Positions 57,368 to 64,000 of a stretch of DNA of 64,000 nt are shown here, in pieces; position 1 is the first letter of the stretch, and the number at the start of each line of letters is the position of its first letter. The stretch covers positions 248,001 through 312,000 of the forward strand of contig NZ_NERX01000003.1 of NCBI RefSeq assembly GCF_003063335.1, in the 5' to 3' direction. The notes under the pieces are model-generated. The model was given only the letters and a program-made list of their open reading frames with translations, had not been told where the DNA came from and made no database searches. The position numbers were made by a program, and so were the translations under genes. The DNA comes from Limnohabitans sp. MMS-10A-192. GTDB taxonomy: Bacteria; Pseudomonadota; Gammaproteobacteria; Burkholderiales; Burkholderiaceae_C.

Positions 57368-58519
57368 TCAATCTCCGAACATCTTCTGCTTGAGTTCACG
57401 GCGCTGCTGCGCCTCCAAGGACAAGGTGGCCGTGGGACGGGCCAGCAAACGGCCCACACCAATGGCTTCGCCGGTCTCATCGCAAAAACCGTAATCACCC
57501 GCATCAATGCGGATGATGGATTGCTCGATCTTCTTGAGCAATTTGCGCTCACGATCTCGTGTACGCAATTCCAAGGCGTGTTCCTCCTCGATCGTCGCAC
57601 GGTCTGCGGGATCGGGCACCACCACTGTGTCTTCACGCAGATGCTCGGTGGTCTCGCCAGCACTGTTGAGAATGTCTTGCTTGAGCAAAACCAACTTGCG
57701 ACGGAAGTAAGCCATCTGCACATCGTTCATGTACTCGGCATCGGACATGGCGATGATTTCGGCATCGCTGAGCTCCTCAAGCTTCTTGGTCTTCCAATTG
57801 TTGGCCAACTTGGCGTCTTTTTTGATCGGGGTAAACGACGGCGCCACAGGCGCAGGTGCGCTGGGCAAGAAACTGGCTTTGGCCGCTGTAGAGGCCACGG
57901 CTTGCGGCAATGAAGGCACGGTGATTTGGGCCAAACGGGCAGAAGGACGTGCAGCACGCACAGGCTGATCGGGGGAAGTGGCCACAGGAGCTGGCACAAC
58001 AGGAGCCTTGACAGGCTCCGCTTTGGTAACGGGCATAGGTTTCGCTTGAGAAACTGCATCGGCCTTTTTAGCGGACGGTACAGGGGCAGCCTTCGCCTTG
58101 GTGGCGGGACTGGATTTGGTGGCGACAACCGCTTTGGGAGAAGCGGCAGGCACCACCGGTTTCGTTTTGACTGCAGCCACTTTGGGGGCTACAGCCGCTT
58201 TTTTGCCAGTCAAAGTCTTGGCAGGTTTTTTTGCTGGCACAGCTTTAACAGGGGCTTTTGCTACCACTTTGGGCGCCGCTTTTGTTGGCGTCTTGGCAGC
58301 TGACTTGGAGACTTTGGCGGTCACGGCCACTTTGGCCTTGACAGGAGCTTTCGCCGGGGCCTTGGGCTTGACAGTCACTTTGACCTTGGCAGCGGCCTTC
58401 ACAGGTGCCGACTTGGCTTTGACCGGCGCTGCTTTTTTAGCTGCTGCGACAGGTTTTTGGGCCTTGGCCGGGGTCTTCTTTTGAGCCACTTTGGCTGCTG
58501 GTTTCTTCGAGGTCTTCAC
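57368..58519 (-). CDS. dksA: RNA polymerase-binding factor DksA with H1-like N-terminal extension
   Basis: Secondary-channel regulator of RNA polymerase acting with ppGpp. The last 144 residues (57368-57802) are a full DksA core: NNWKTKKLEELSDAEIIAM, the coiled coil with the tip D-P-A-D-R-A, and the C-terminal GFCDETGEAIGVGRLLARP and TATLSLEAQQRRE. Of the four zinc-finger cysteines of E. coli DksA only the first remains (C, T, S, A), so the core is of the zinc-independent type. The preceding 239 residues are Lys/Ala/Pro/Val-rich like histone H1. A GTG start at 58519 with AGGAG 7 bases before it is preferred; the frame is open to 58567. Confidence 0.92.
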   Translation of the reverse strand: MKTSKKPAAKVAQKKTPAKAQKPVAAAKKAAPVKAKSAPVKAAAKVKVTVKPKAPAKAPVKAKVAVTAKVSKSAAKTPTKAAPKVVAKAPVKAVPAKKPAKTLTGKKAAVAPKVAAVKTKPVVPAASPKAVVATKSSPATKAKAAPVPSAKKADAVSQAKPMPVTKAEPVKAPVVPAPVATSPDQPVRAARPSARLAQITVPSLPQAVASTAAKASFLPSAPAPVAPSFTPIKKDAKLANNWKTKKLEELSDAEIIAMSDAEYMNDVQMAYFRRKLVLLKQDILNSAGETTEHLREDTVVVPDPADRATIEEEHALELRTRDRERKLLKKIEQSIIRIDAGDYGFCDETGEAIGVGRLLARPTATLSLEAQQRRELKQKMFGD

Positions 58520-58764
58520 GCCTTGTCTCCTGGCCGTGTTGAAGGGCAAGTCAAGCAAGGCCTGCACAAGGCAAATCCATTACCCAACCCGTACATGTAC
58601 ATCTCAAACCCTTGTTATAGACCTTCTGGGGTTCGCACGCCCCTCCAAAAGAGGGTGCCGTCAGGGCGGCGATTGTAGCGACAAGAAAGCGCAAAAAACG
58701 CCAACATGCGGATTAAAGACAAGTTCGCTCGCAAAGCGCAGAACGGGTGCTGCGCCGAACAGCC

Positions 58765-59856
58765 TCAAATCAGGCACTGATCCAGGCCCTGCAACAAAAT
58801 ATCCTTGGGCAAATCGATGCCAATGAATACCATCTTGCTCAATTTTGGCTCGCTCTCAGCCCACATCGGGCCCAGATCGCTGCCCATGAGTTGGTGCACG
58901 CCTTGGAAAATGACTTTGCGCTCGGTGCCGCGCATGTTCAGCACCCCTTTGTAGCGCAGCATGCGGGGGCCGTAGATGTTGACGATGGCGCCCAGGAAAT
59001 CTTCCAGCTTAGCCGGATCAAAGGCCCGCTCAGAGCGGAACACAAAACTCTTCACGTCATCGTCATGGTGATGGTGGTGACCATGGCCGTGGCTGTTTTC
59101 ATGGTCATGTGAAGGGTGGTCGCAATGCTCACCGTGTTCATGTTCATGCTGGCGCGAGGGGTGATCGCAATGCTCGCCATGGACATGGTCGTGCTCTTCT
59201 TCACTCAGGAAATCAGGGTCGATGTCCAGCTTGGCGTTCAGGTTGAAGCCCTTGAGGTCAAAGACCTCACTCAAAGCCACCTCACCAAAATGCACCACCT
59301 TTTGCGGTGCACGCGGGTTCATGTGCTTGAGGCGGTGCTGCAAAGCGTCCAAGTCTTGGGGCGAGACCAAGTCGGCCTTGCTGATGAAAATTTGGTCGGC
59401 AAAGCCCACCTGGCGACGCGCTTCCTGGCGGTCATTGAGTTGCTGCGCCGCGTGCTTGGCGTCTACCAGCGTCAAGATGGAGTCGAGCAAAAAAGTCTCG
59501 GCGATCTCATCGTCCATGAAAAAGGTCTGCGCCACCGGGCCAGGATCGGCCAGGCCGGTGGTCTCGATCACGATGCGGTCAAACGTCAGCAGGCCCTTGC
59601 GGCGCTTGGCGGCCAACAATTGCAGCGTGGCCCGCAGGTCTTCCCGGATGGTGCAGCAAATACAGCCATTGCTCATCTGGATGATCTGCTCGTTGGTGTC
59701 AGACACCAGGATGTCGTTGTCGATGTTTTCCTCACCGAACTCGTTCTCGATCACGGCAATCTTTTGGCCATGCGCTTCGGTCAGCACGCGCTTGAGCAAG
59801 GTGGTTTTTCCTGAGCCCAAAAAGCCGGTCAAGATGGTTGCAGGAATAAGTGCCAT
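58765..59856 (-). CDS. COG0523 (CobW/ZNG1-type) metal-chaperone GTPase, His-rich
   Basis: G3E-family GTPase, 363 residues. P-loop GFLGSGKTTLLKRVL (11-25), the metal site C-I-C-C (65-68) in NGCICCTIREDL, and the guanine motif SKAD near 159. Residues 221-265 are a histidine-rich metal-binding loop containing two copies of a 15-residue unit (HGEHCDHPS...). C-terminal CobW_C domain follows. Homologues deliver zinc or cobalt to client proteins. Located upstream of dksA on the same strand with 245 bases between, and no clear Zur box was seen. Confidence 0.92.
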   Translation of the reverse strand: MALIPATILTGFLGSGKTTLLKRVLTEAHGQKIAVIENEFGEENIDNDILVSDTNEQIIQMSNGCICCTIREDLRATLQLLAAKRRKGLLTFDRIVIETTGLADPGPVAQTFFMDDEIAETFLLDSILTLVDAKHAAQQLNDRQEARRQVGFADQIFISKADLVSPQDLDALQHRLKHMNPRAPQKVVHFGEVALSEVFDLKGFNLNAKLDIDPDFLSEEEHDHVHGEHCDHPSRQHEHEHGEHCDHPSHDHENSHGHGHHHHHDDDVKSFVFRSERAFDPAKLEDFLGAIVNIYGPRMLRYKGVLNMRGTERKVIFQGVHQLMGSDLGPMWAESEPKLSKMVFIGIDLPKDILLQGLDQCLI

Positions 59857-59919
59857 GAAATGCTCCGAGAAAAGGTCGACAACAAGAGGTGGGGAGTTTA
59901 GCGATGAATACCGCTCTGG

Positions 59920-59998
59920 CTGTCATGCCGGACTTGATCCGGCATCCAGGCTGTTGGTTTGTGCACGATGGACCCCCGGTCTTCGCCCGGGGTGACAG
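59920..59998. repeat. Palindromic intergenic repeat, family A, diverged copy
   Basis: Left arm TGTCATGCCGGACTTGATCC and right arm ending CGCCCGGGGTGACA resemble the element at 5069-5136. The inner arms have diverged (GGCATCCAGG against GACCCCCGGTC), leaving a less perfect hairpin. It fills the gap between the CobW-type gene and rlmI. Confidence 0.65.
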
Positions 59999-60057
59999 GC
60001 AAAGCGAAGACGCGGCCAGAGGTACACAGGCCATGCAAGTGCGGGCCAACTGCGGCT

Positions 60058-61239
60058 TTACTTGCGCACCACCACCAACCCTTTGAGGTATTCCCCCTCG
60101 GGGAAATTGATCGTCATCGGGTGATCGGGTGCGCCTTGCAGGCGTTCGCTGATGTAACCGTCCACGCCCGCATCGGTCCCGGCCGAGGCCACGATCTTGT
60201 GGAACAGGTCGGCGCTGATGCCGCCTGAGCAGGAATAGGTGAACAGCTCGCCGCCCGGCGCCAGCAGCTTGAAAGCCAAGCGGTTGATGTCCTTGTAGGC
60301 GCGGGCTGCGCGATCCGCGTGCGCCGCTGTGGGAGCGAACTTCGGGGGATCGAGCACGATGGCGTCAAAGGTTTCGCCCGCTTCGATGAATGCACGCAGG
60401 CTGGCGTTCACGTCGGCGTCCATGAAGGTGGCACGGGACTCGTCAAAGCCGTTCAAGCGCACATGGGCGCGGGCACGCTCGAGTGCCGGGCCAGAAGAAT
60501 CAATCGAGGTCACATGCCCTGCCCCACCGGCCAGCGCCGCCACGGTGAAGCCGCCGGTGTAGCAATAGCAATTGAGCACCTTGCCAAATTGGCGGTGGCG
60601 GGTGTGCTGGGCAAAGCGGTGGCGGCTGTCCCGCTGGTCCAGATAAAAACCCGTCTTGTGGCCGGTGGCGATGTCCAGCGTCAGCTGCCAGTCGTGTTCG
60701 CGGATGGTGATCTCGGTGGGGCCTTCGCCGCGCAGCCAGCCGGTGACTTCGGGCAAGCCTTCGAGGCTGCGCACGTTGGCATCGGATCGTTCATACAGAC
60801 GCGAGAGGCCTGTGATTTTGAGCAAGGCATCGGCAATCACCTGCTTGAATCGCTCGGTGCCGCAGCTGGTGAACTGGGCCACCAGCGTGTCGGCGTAGCG
60901 GTCCACGATCAGGCCCGGCAAACCGTCCGACTCGCCATGCACCAGGCGCACGCCGTCGCTTTGGATGTCAAACCACTGGCGGGCGGCCACGGCCTGGGCG
61001 ATGCGCGCCTCGATGAAGGCCGCGTCGATGCGCTGGGCTTCGTCAAAACTCCAGACACGCGCCCGGATGCGCGAGCTGGGGCTGAACGATGCCCAGCCCA
61101 GAAACTGGCCGGCGTGCGATTCCACACGCACTGTCTCACCAGGGTCACCGCCGCCTTTGGCAATGGCAGAGTCAAACACCCAGGGGTGGCGGCGCAGCAA
61201 GGAACGTTCTTTGCCGTCTTTGAGTCGAATGGTTTTCAT
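60058..61239 (-). CDS. rlmI: 23S rRNA (cytosine1962-C5)-methyltransferase RlmI-like
   Basis: 393 residues. N-terminal PUA domain (MKTIRLKDGKERSLLRRHPW), central EEHD domain, then a Rossmann methyltransferase with VLNCYCYTGGFTVAALAGGA (SAM loop), ALERARAHVRLNGF, and FDAIVLDPPKFAPTAAHADR, where the D-P-P-K and a downstream Cys in TYSCSGGIS serve catalysis. Matches the RlmI/YccW family for m5C1962. Stop-to-start gap to xerC of 95 bases. Confidence 0.9.
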   Translation of the reverse strand: MKTIRLKDGKERSLLRRHPWVFDSAIAKGGGDPGETVRVESHAGQFLGWASFSPSSRIRARVWSFDEAQRIDAAFIEARIAQAVAARQWFDIQSDGVRLVHGESDGLPGLIVDRYADTLVAQFTSCGTERFKQVIADALLKITGLSRLYERSDANVRSLEGLPEVTGWLRGEGPTEITIREHDWQLTLDIATGHKTGFYLDQRDSRHRFAQHTRHRQFGKVLNCYCYTGGFTVAALAGGAGHVTSIDSSGPALERARAHVRLNGFDESRATFMDADVNASLRAFIEAGETFDAIVLDPPKFAPTAAHADRAARAYKDINRLAFKLLAPGGELFTYSCSGGISADLFHKIVASAGTDAGVDGYISERLQGAPDHPMTINFPEGEYLKGLVVVRK

Positions 61240-61334
61240 GGGGGCTATTGTCGGGCACTGTCCCGCTCCAGCGCGGCAGGGCTTTCGCCGTCATGGCCGC
61301 GTCGCTGCGCTCCCTGCAACGACGGGTTCAAACT

Positions 61335-62468
61335 TTATTTGCGCTTGGCCCGAGGATGCGCCGCGTCGTAGGCCTTGGCCAGATGCTGAAAGTCCAGCCG
61401 CGTGTAGACCTGCGTGGTGGTGATGTTGGCGTGCCCCAACAACTCTTGCACCGCCCGCAAGTCGCCGCTGGACTGCAGCACATGGCTGGCAAAGGAGTGG
61501 CGCAGCATGTGCGGGTGCACCGGCGTGGCCAAACCTGCGAGCTGGCTGCGGCGCTTGAGGCGCAGCTCCACAGAGCGGGCCGTCAAGCGCGTACCACGGT
61601 GCCCCGGAAAGAGCGCCAGCGATGCGGGCGACGCGCCCGGCGTGGCCTGTGTCAACATGCCCGGCACCTGCGTGCGCACCGCCAACCAATGCGTCAGCGC
61701 CTCGATGGCAGCACTGCCCAGCGGCACACTGCGGCGCTTGCCGCCTTTGCCCTGCACTTGCACCTCGGCGTTTTGCACATCGATCCAGCCGCGCCCGGCA
61801 CGGCTGGCATCGGCACTGGGCAGCACATCCAGGCCGGTCAGCTCGGCCACCCGCAAGCCACAACCGTAAAGCAACTCGACCATGGCCGCATCGCGCGCCT
61901 CCAACCAGGGATCGTCATCGTTTTCTTCGTGCTCGGCCAATTGCACCGCCTCGTCCACACCCAAAGCTTTGGGCAAAGGCTTGGCCACACGAGGTGCCCG
62001 CACGTCCACCACGGGGTTGTGGCCAATCAGCCCTTCACGCCCGAGCCAAGTGTAAAAACCACGCCAGCCCGACAAGATGAGGGCAATGCCCCGCCCCGTG
62101 CGGCCCGCGCTGTGCATCTGCGCCACCCAGCGGCGGATGTGCCCGGTCTGCACCTGCAGCAAAGGCACTTGCGATGCCTCGGACATGTCGGCCAGGCGGA
62201 TCAGATCGAGCCGGTACAGGGTGCAGGTGCGCTCGGCCAATCGCTTTTCAAAACGCACGTGGTCCAGGTAGCGGGTCACCAGCGGGTCGGTTGGAGGCTC
62301 CGTTGAAGATGGATTGCCGCGCTTCGCTTGCCATGACAGATCCTCGGGCTTGGCTCGCTCTGAAGGGGCTCCGGTCGTCGCTCGCGATGACAGACCCTCC
62401 AGACGGGCTGGCCAGGGCAAGACCACGTCTTCAACTTGCCAGGGCGCGTCAGCGGTGGGCTTTGCCAT
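61335..62468 (-). CDS. xerC: Tyrosine recombinase XerC with repeat-derived N-terminal segment
   Basis: Site-specific recombinase that resolves chromosome dimers with XerD at dif. 377 residues, about 60 more than usual. The catalytic set is complete: R in YGCGLRVAELTGLDVL, K in VQGKGGKRRSVPLG, H-x2-R in HPHMLRHSFASHVL, H in ELLGHANITTTQVYT and the nucleophile Y in the same segment. Residues 26-55 (LSSRATTGAPSERAK ... SWQAKRGNPSS) are translated from a palindromic repeat (62312-62394) of the same family as at 10070. The core SAM-like DNA-binding domain begins at DPLVTRYLDHVRFEKRLAER (residue 61). Confidence 0.94.
   Translation of the reverse strand: MAKPTADAPWQVEDVVLPWPARLEGLSSRATTGAPSERAKPEDLSWQAKRGNPSSTEPPTDPLVTRYLDHVRFEKRLAERTCTLYRLDLIRLADMSEASQVPLLQVQTGHIRRWVAQMHSAGRTGRGIALILSGWRGFYTWLGREGLIGHNPVVDVRAPRVAKPLPKALGVDEAVQLAEHEENDDDPWLEARDAAMVELLYGCGLRVAELTGLDVLPSADASRAGRGWIDVQNAEVQVQGKGGKRRSVPLGSAAIEALTHWLAVRTQVPGMLTQATPGASPASLALFPGHRGTRLTARSVELRLKRRSQLAGLATPVHPHMLRHSFASHVLQSSGDLRAVQELLGHANITTTQVYTRLDFQHLAKAYDAAHPRAKRK
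62312..62394. repeat. Palindromic repeat, family B, inside xerC coding sequence
   Basis: Read on the minus strand the element begins CTGTCATCGCGAGCGACGAC and ends GTCATGGCAAGCGAAGCGCG followed by GCAATCC, closely matching GTCATTGCGAGCGAAGCGTG-GCAATCC at 10198. It is in frame with xerC and contains no stop in that frame. Confidence 0.8.
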
Positions 62469-62483
62469 GCAAGCGCTTTCGCG

Positions 62484-63164
62484 TCAGGCGCGCAACACCG
62501 ACAAAGCGGCCCCAGCCAGCTCGGCCAGGCGCTCGAGCAGATCGGTGCCCATCTGGCTGTTGAAACGCTGGGCATCGGGCGAGGCCAGCACCAGCAAACC
62601 AAACGGCGCCTGGCCCGGTGCTGCGCGCAAAGCCAGCAAGGCCAGCGAGGCGGCCTGGGCAGGTTCGGCCAACCATTGCACCGCTTCGTAACCGGTGTTG
62701 GGGCCCACGTAAGGCGTGTCCAGTGATGCGGCCAATTCTTGCACCGCCTCGGTCACGCCCTGCGCATAGGGGGCCTGGCTGTGCGCTGCGTCCAGCGACC
62801 ACAAACGCAAAGCCAATTGCGGCACCTGAAACAGCTCGCGGATGTTCTCCAGCGCCGACTCCGCCCGATGCTCGGGCTGCGCCACCAGCAAGTCGCAGGA
62901 CCAACGGTGCAGCTTGTCGGTCAGGATCATGTTCTCGTTGCCGTGCCGGATCATGTCCATGATGCGGTGCTCCAGCCCCTTGATCTTGTCGCGCAGCATC
63001 TGCGCTTGGCGCTCTTGCAGGCCCACGGCACGGTGGCTTTGCGGGTGCGTCAATTGCACCGTGGCCAGCAGCGAGGCATGGCGCTCAAAAAAGTCCGGCG
63101 TGTTCACCAGATAGTCGGCGATGTCGTCTTCTGTGATCGGGCTCATGGGTTCAGGCGTGGTCAT
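62484..63164 (-). CDS. DUF484 family protein
   Basis: 226 residues of the DUF484 family, GAF-like fold, function unknown. N-terminal ITEDDIADYLVNTPDFFERH is a conserved helical motif, followed by a short coiled coil with RQAQMLRDKIKGLEHRIMDM and the GAF-like domain ending in LLVLASPDAQRFNSQMGTD. In proteobacteria it very often sits between dapF and xerC, as here; 15 bases separate it from xerC and 18 from dapF, so they should form one operon. Confidence 0.92.
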   Translation of the reverse strand: MTTPEPMSPITEDDIADYLVNTPDFFERHASLLATVQLTHPQSHRAVGLQERQAQMLRDKIKGLEHRIMDMIRHGNENMILTDKLHRWSCDLLVAQPEHRAESALENIRELFQVPQLALRLWSLDAAHSQAPYAQGVTEAVQELAASLDTPYVGPNTGYEAVQWLAEPAQAASLALLALRAAPGQAPFGLLVLASPDAQRFNSQMGTDLLERLAELAGAALSVLRA

Positions 63165-63182
63165 GTTCTTGTCTCCAGAAAT

Positions 63183-64000
63183 TCAGGAAAGGGTGTCGGG
63201 CACATCGATGTCGCCATCAAAGACCGGTGTGGCGGGACCGGTCATCATGACCTTACTGTCGGCCTGGCCGGCCCATTCGATGGTCAGCACACCGCCATGG
63301 GTCTGCACATCGACACGGCTGTCCAACCACCCCTGTCGAATGCCCGCGACCACGGCCGCACAAGCGCCAGTGCCGCAAGCCAGGGTCTCGCCCGAGCCGC
63401 GCTCGAACACGCGCAGTTTGATCTGGCTGCGCGAGACGATCTGCATGAAGCCCGCGTTCACCCGCTTGGGGAAGGCCGGGTGGTGTTCAATCAGCGGGCC
63501 CTGGGCCAGCACCGGGAAGGCATCCACATCGTCCACACGTTGCACCGCATGCGGATTGCCCATGGAAACGACAGCCACCCGGGCCATGCCCTGCTCGCCC
63601 AGCGCCAGGTCAAACACCGGCCAGCCATTGACCTGGTCGCTGATCAGGCCGATGGGGTTAAACGGCACGCGCTCCCAATCGAACACGGGCGCGCCCATGT
63701 TCACCGTCACGCGGCCATCGGGGTTCATGGAGAGCTCGATCTCGCCTTGCTGGACTTTCACGCGCACGGTGGTTTTGTCGGTCAGGCCTTTGTCGCGCAC
63801 ATAGCGCACAAAGCAGCGGGCGCCGTTGCCGCAATGCTCCACCTCGCCGCCATCGGCGTTGTGGATCACGTATTCAAAGTCCAACCCGGGTCCAGGCGAA
63901 GGCCGCACCGTCAAAATTTGGTCGGCGCCCACGCCAAAGTGGCGGTCGGCCAAAAAACGGTACTGGGCGGCGTTCAAGCCCAGGCGACCACGGGTCTCGT
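63183..64000 (-). CDS. dapF: Diaminopimelate epimerase (5' end beyond window)
   Basis: Converts LL- to meso-diaminopimelate, the substrate of MurE and a lysine precursor. 272 codons are in the window; the frame is open through base 64000 and the first about 30 residues with the N-terminal F-x-K-M-H-G-x-G-N-D motif are missing. Both catalytic cysteines are present: [15 protein letters not shown] and [15 protein letters not shown], together with [14 protein letters not shown] near the N-terminus. The TTG at 63977 that opens a shorter frame is not the true start. Confidence 0.95.
   Translation of the reverse strand, partial: ETRGRLGLNAAQYRFLADRHFGVGADQILTVRPSPGPGLDFEYVIHNADGGEVEHCGNGARCFVRYVRDKGLTDKTTVRVKVQQGEIELSMNPDGRVTVNMGAPVFDWERVPFNPIGLISDQVNGWPVFDLALGEQGMARVAVVSMGNPHAVQRVDDVDAFPVLAQGPLIEHHPAFPKRVNAGFMQIVSRSQIKLRVFERGSGETLACGTGACAAVVAGIRQGWLDSRVDVQTHGGVLTIEWAGQADSKVMMTGPATPVFDGDIDVPDTLS

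Noticed and set aside
57227..57913. Frame starting MKVMSKGIKNCKNCQRE with a C-x2-C pair
   Set aside because: It begins in the AT-rich gap but soon runs through the dksA terminator and antisense to dksA; the cysteine pair alone is not convincing.
59857..59919. Zur-type operator before the COG0523 GTPase
   Set aside because: No palindrome of the GTTATAT-x-ATAAC kind was found here or in 58520-58764.

Overview
The window reads as a stretch of a betaproteobacterial chromosome, most likely Burkholderiales, family Comamonadaceae (Limnohabitans/Rhodoferax-like). This placement is inferred from protein family variants and gene order: a DksA of the single-cysteine type beside a CobW GTPase, rlmI-xerC-DUF484-dapF, a full division and cell wall (dcw) cluster, accBC-prmA-DUF3426, and dispersed palindromic repeats. 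It could not be checked by a database search. No rRNA or tRNA gene, CRISPR array, transposase or prophage gene was seen.

Layout. 1-3.6 kb: a branched-chain-amino-acid-type ABC importer (LivM partial, LivH, periplasmic binding protein) and a GntR/HutC regulator facing a clear palindromic operator. 3.6-10 kb: 6-phosphogluconate dehydrogenase, an acyl-CoA ligase divergent from a DUF2889 protein, a MntA/HepT (MNT-HEPN) toxin-antitoxin pair, miaB with a tiny overlapping upstream ORF, and an AIG2-type gamma-glutamyl cyclotransferase. 10.3-13.6 kb: a compact set of Rieske oxygenase, glutamine-synthetase-like ligase and [2Fe-2S] ferredoxin. 13.6-22.1 kb: ffh, a CcsA-type membrane protein, a PP0621-type protein, ampD, nrdAB under two NrdR boxes, and a histone H1-like gene built of 84-bp tandem repeats. 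22.1-30.6 kb: DUF3426, prmA, accC, accB, a TlpA-like thioredoxin, a nucleotidyltransferase-like protein, mpl, an EamA transporter, and aroG behind a complete transcription attenuator. 30.8-38.5 kb: tldD, rodA, ruvC, mtgA, tonB, an RNase II-like protein and a YqiA-like esterase, all on the minus strand. 38.5-57.1 kb: the complete dcw cluster, transcribed leftward from a MraZ-type repeat operator: mraZ-rsmH-ftsL-ftsI-murE-murF-mraY-murD-ftsW-murG-murC-ddlB-ftsQ-ftsA-ftsZ-lpxC. 57.3-64 kb: dksA with a long Lys/Ala-rich N-terminal extension, a His-rich COG0523 GTPase, rlmI, xerC, DUF484 and the 3' part of dapF.

How the genes work together. Roughly a third of the window makes and shapes peptidoglycan: precursor synthesis (dapF, murC-F, ddlB, mraY, murG), polymerisation (ftsW/ftsI, rodA, mtgA) and recycling (ampD, mpl). 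MurE has the DNPR motif typical of meso-diaminopimelate addition, consistent with dapF and mpl. The most original signals are the aroG leader, with eight consecutive aromatic codons and three mutually exclusive hairpins; a palindromic repeat translated in frame inside XerC; an acidic insert of about 107 residues in MurD; the H1-like extension on DksA; and the ligase-oxygenase-ferredoxin-cyclotransferase group, which could be a gamma-glutamylation-dependent amine oxidation route.
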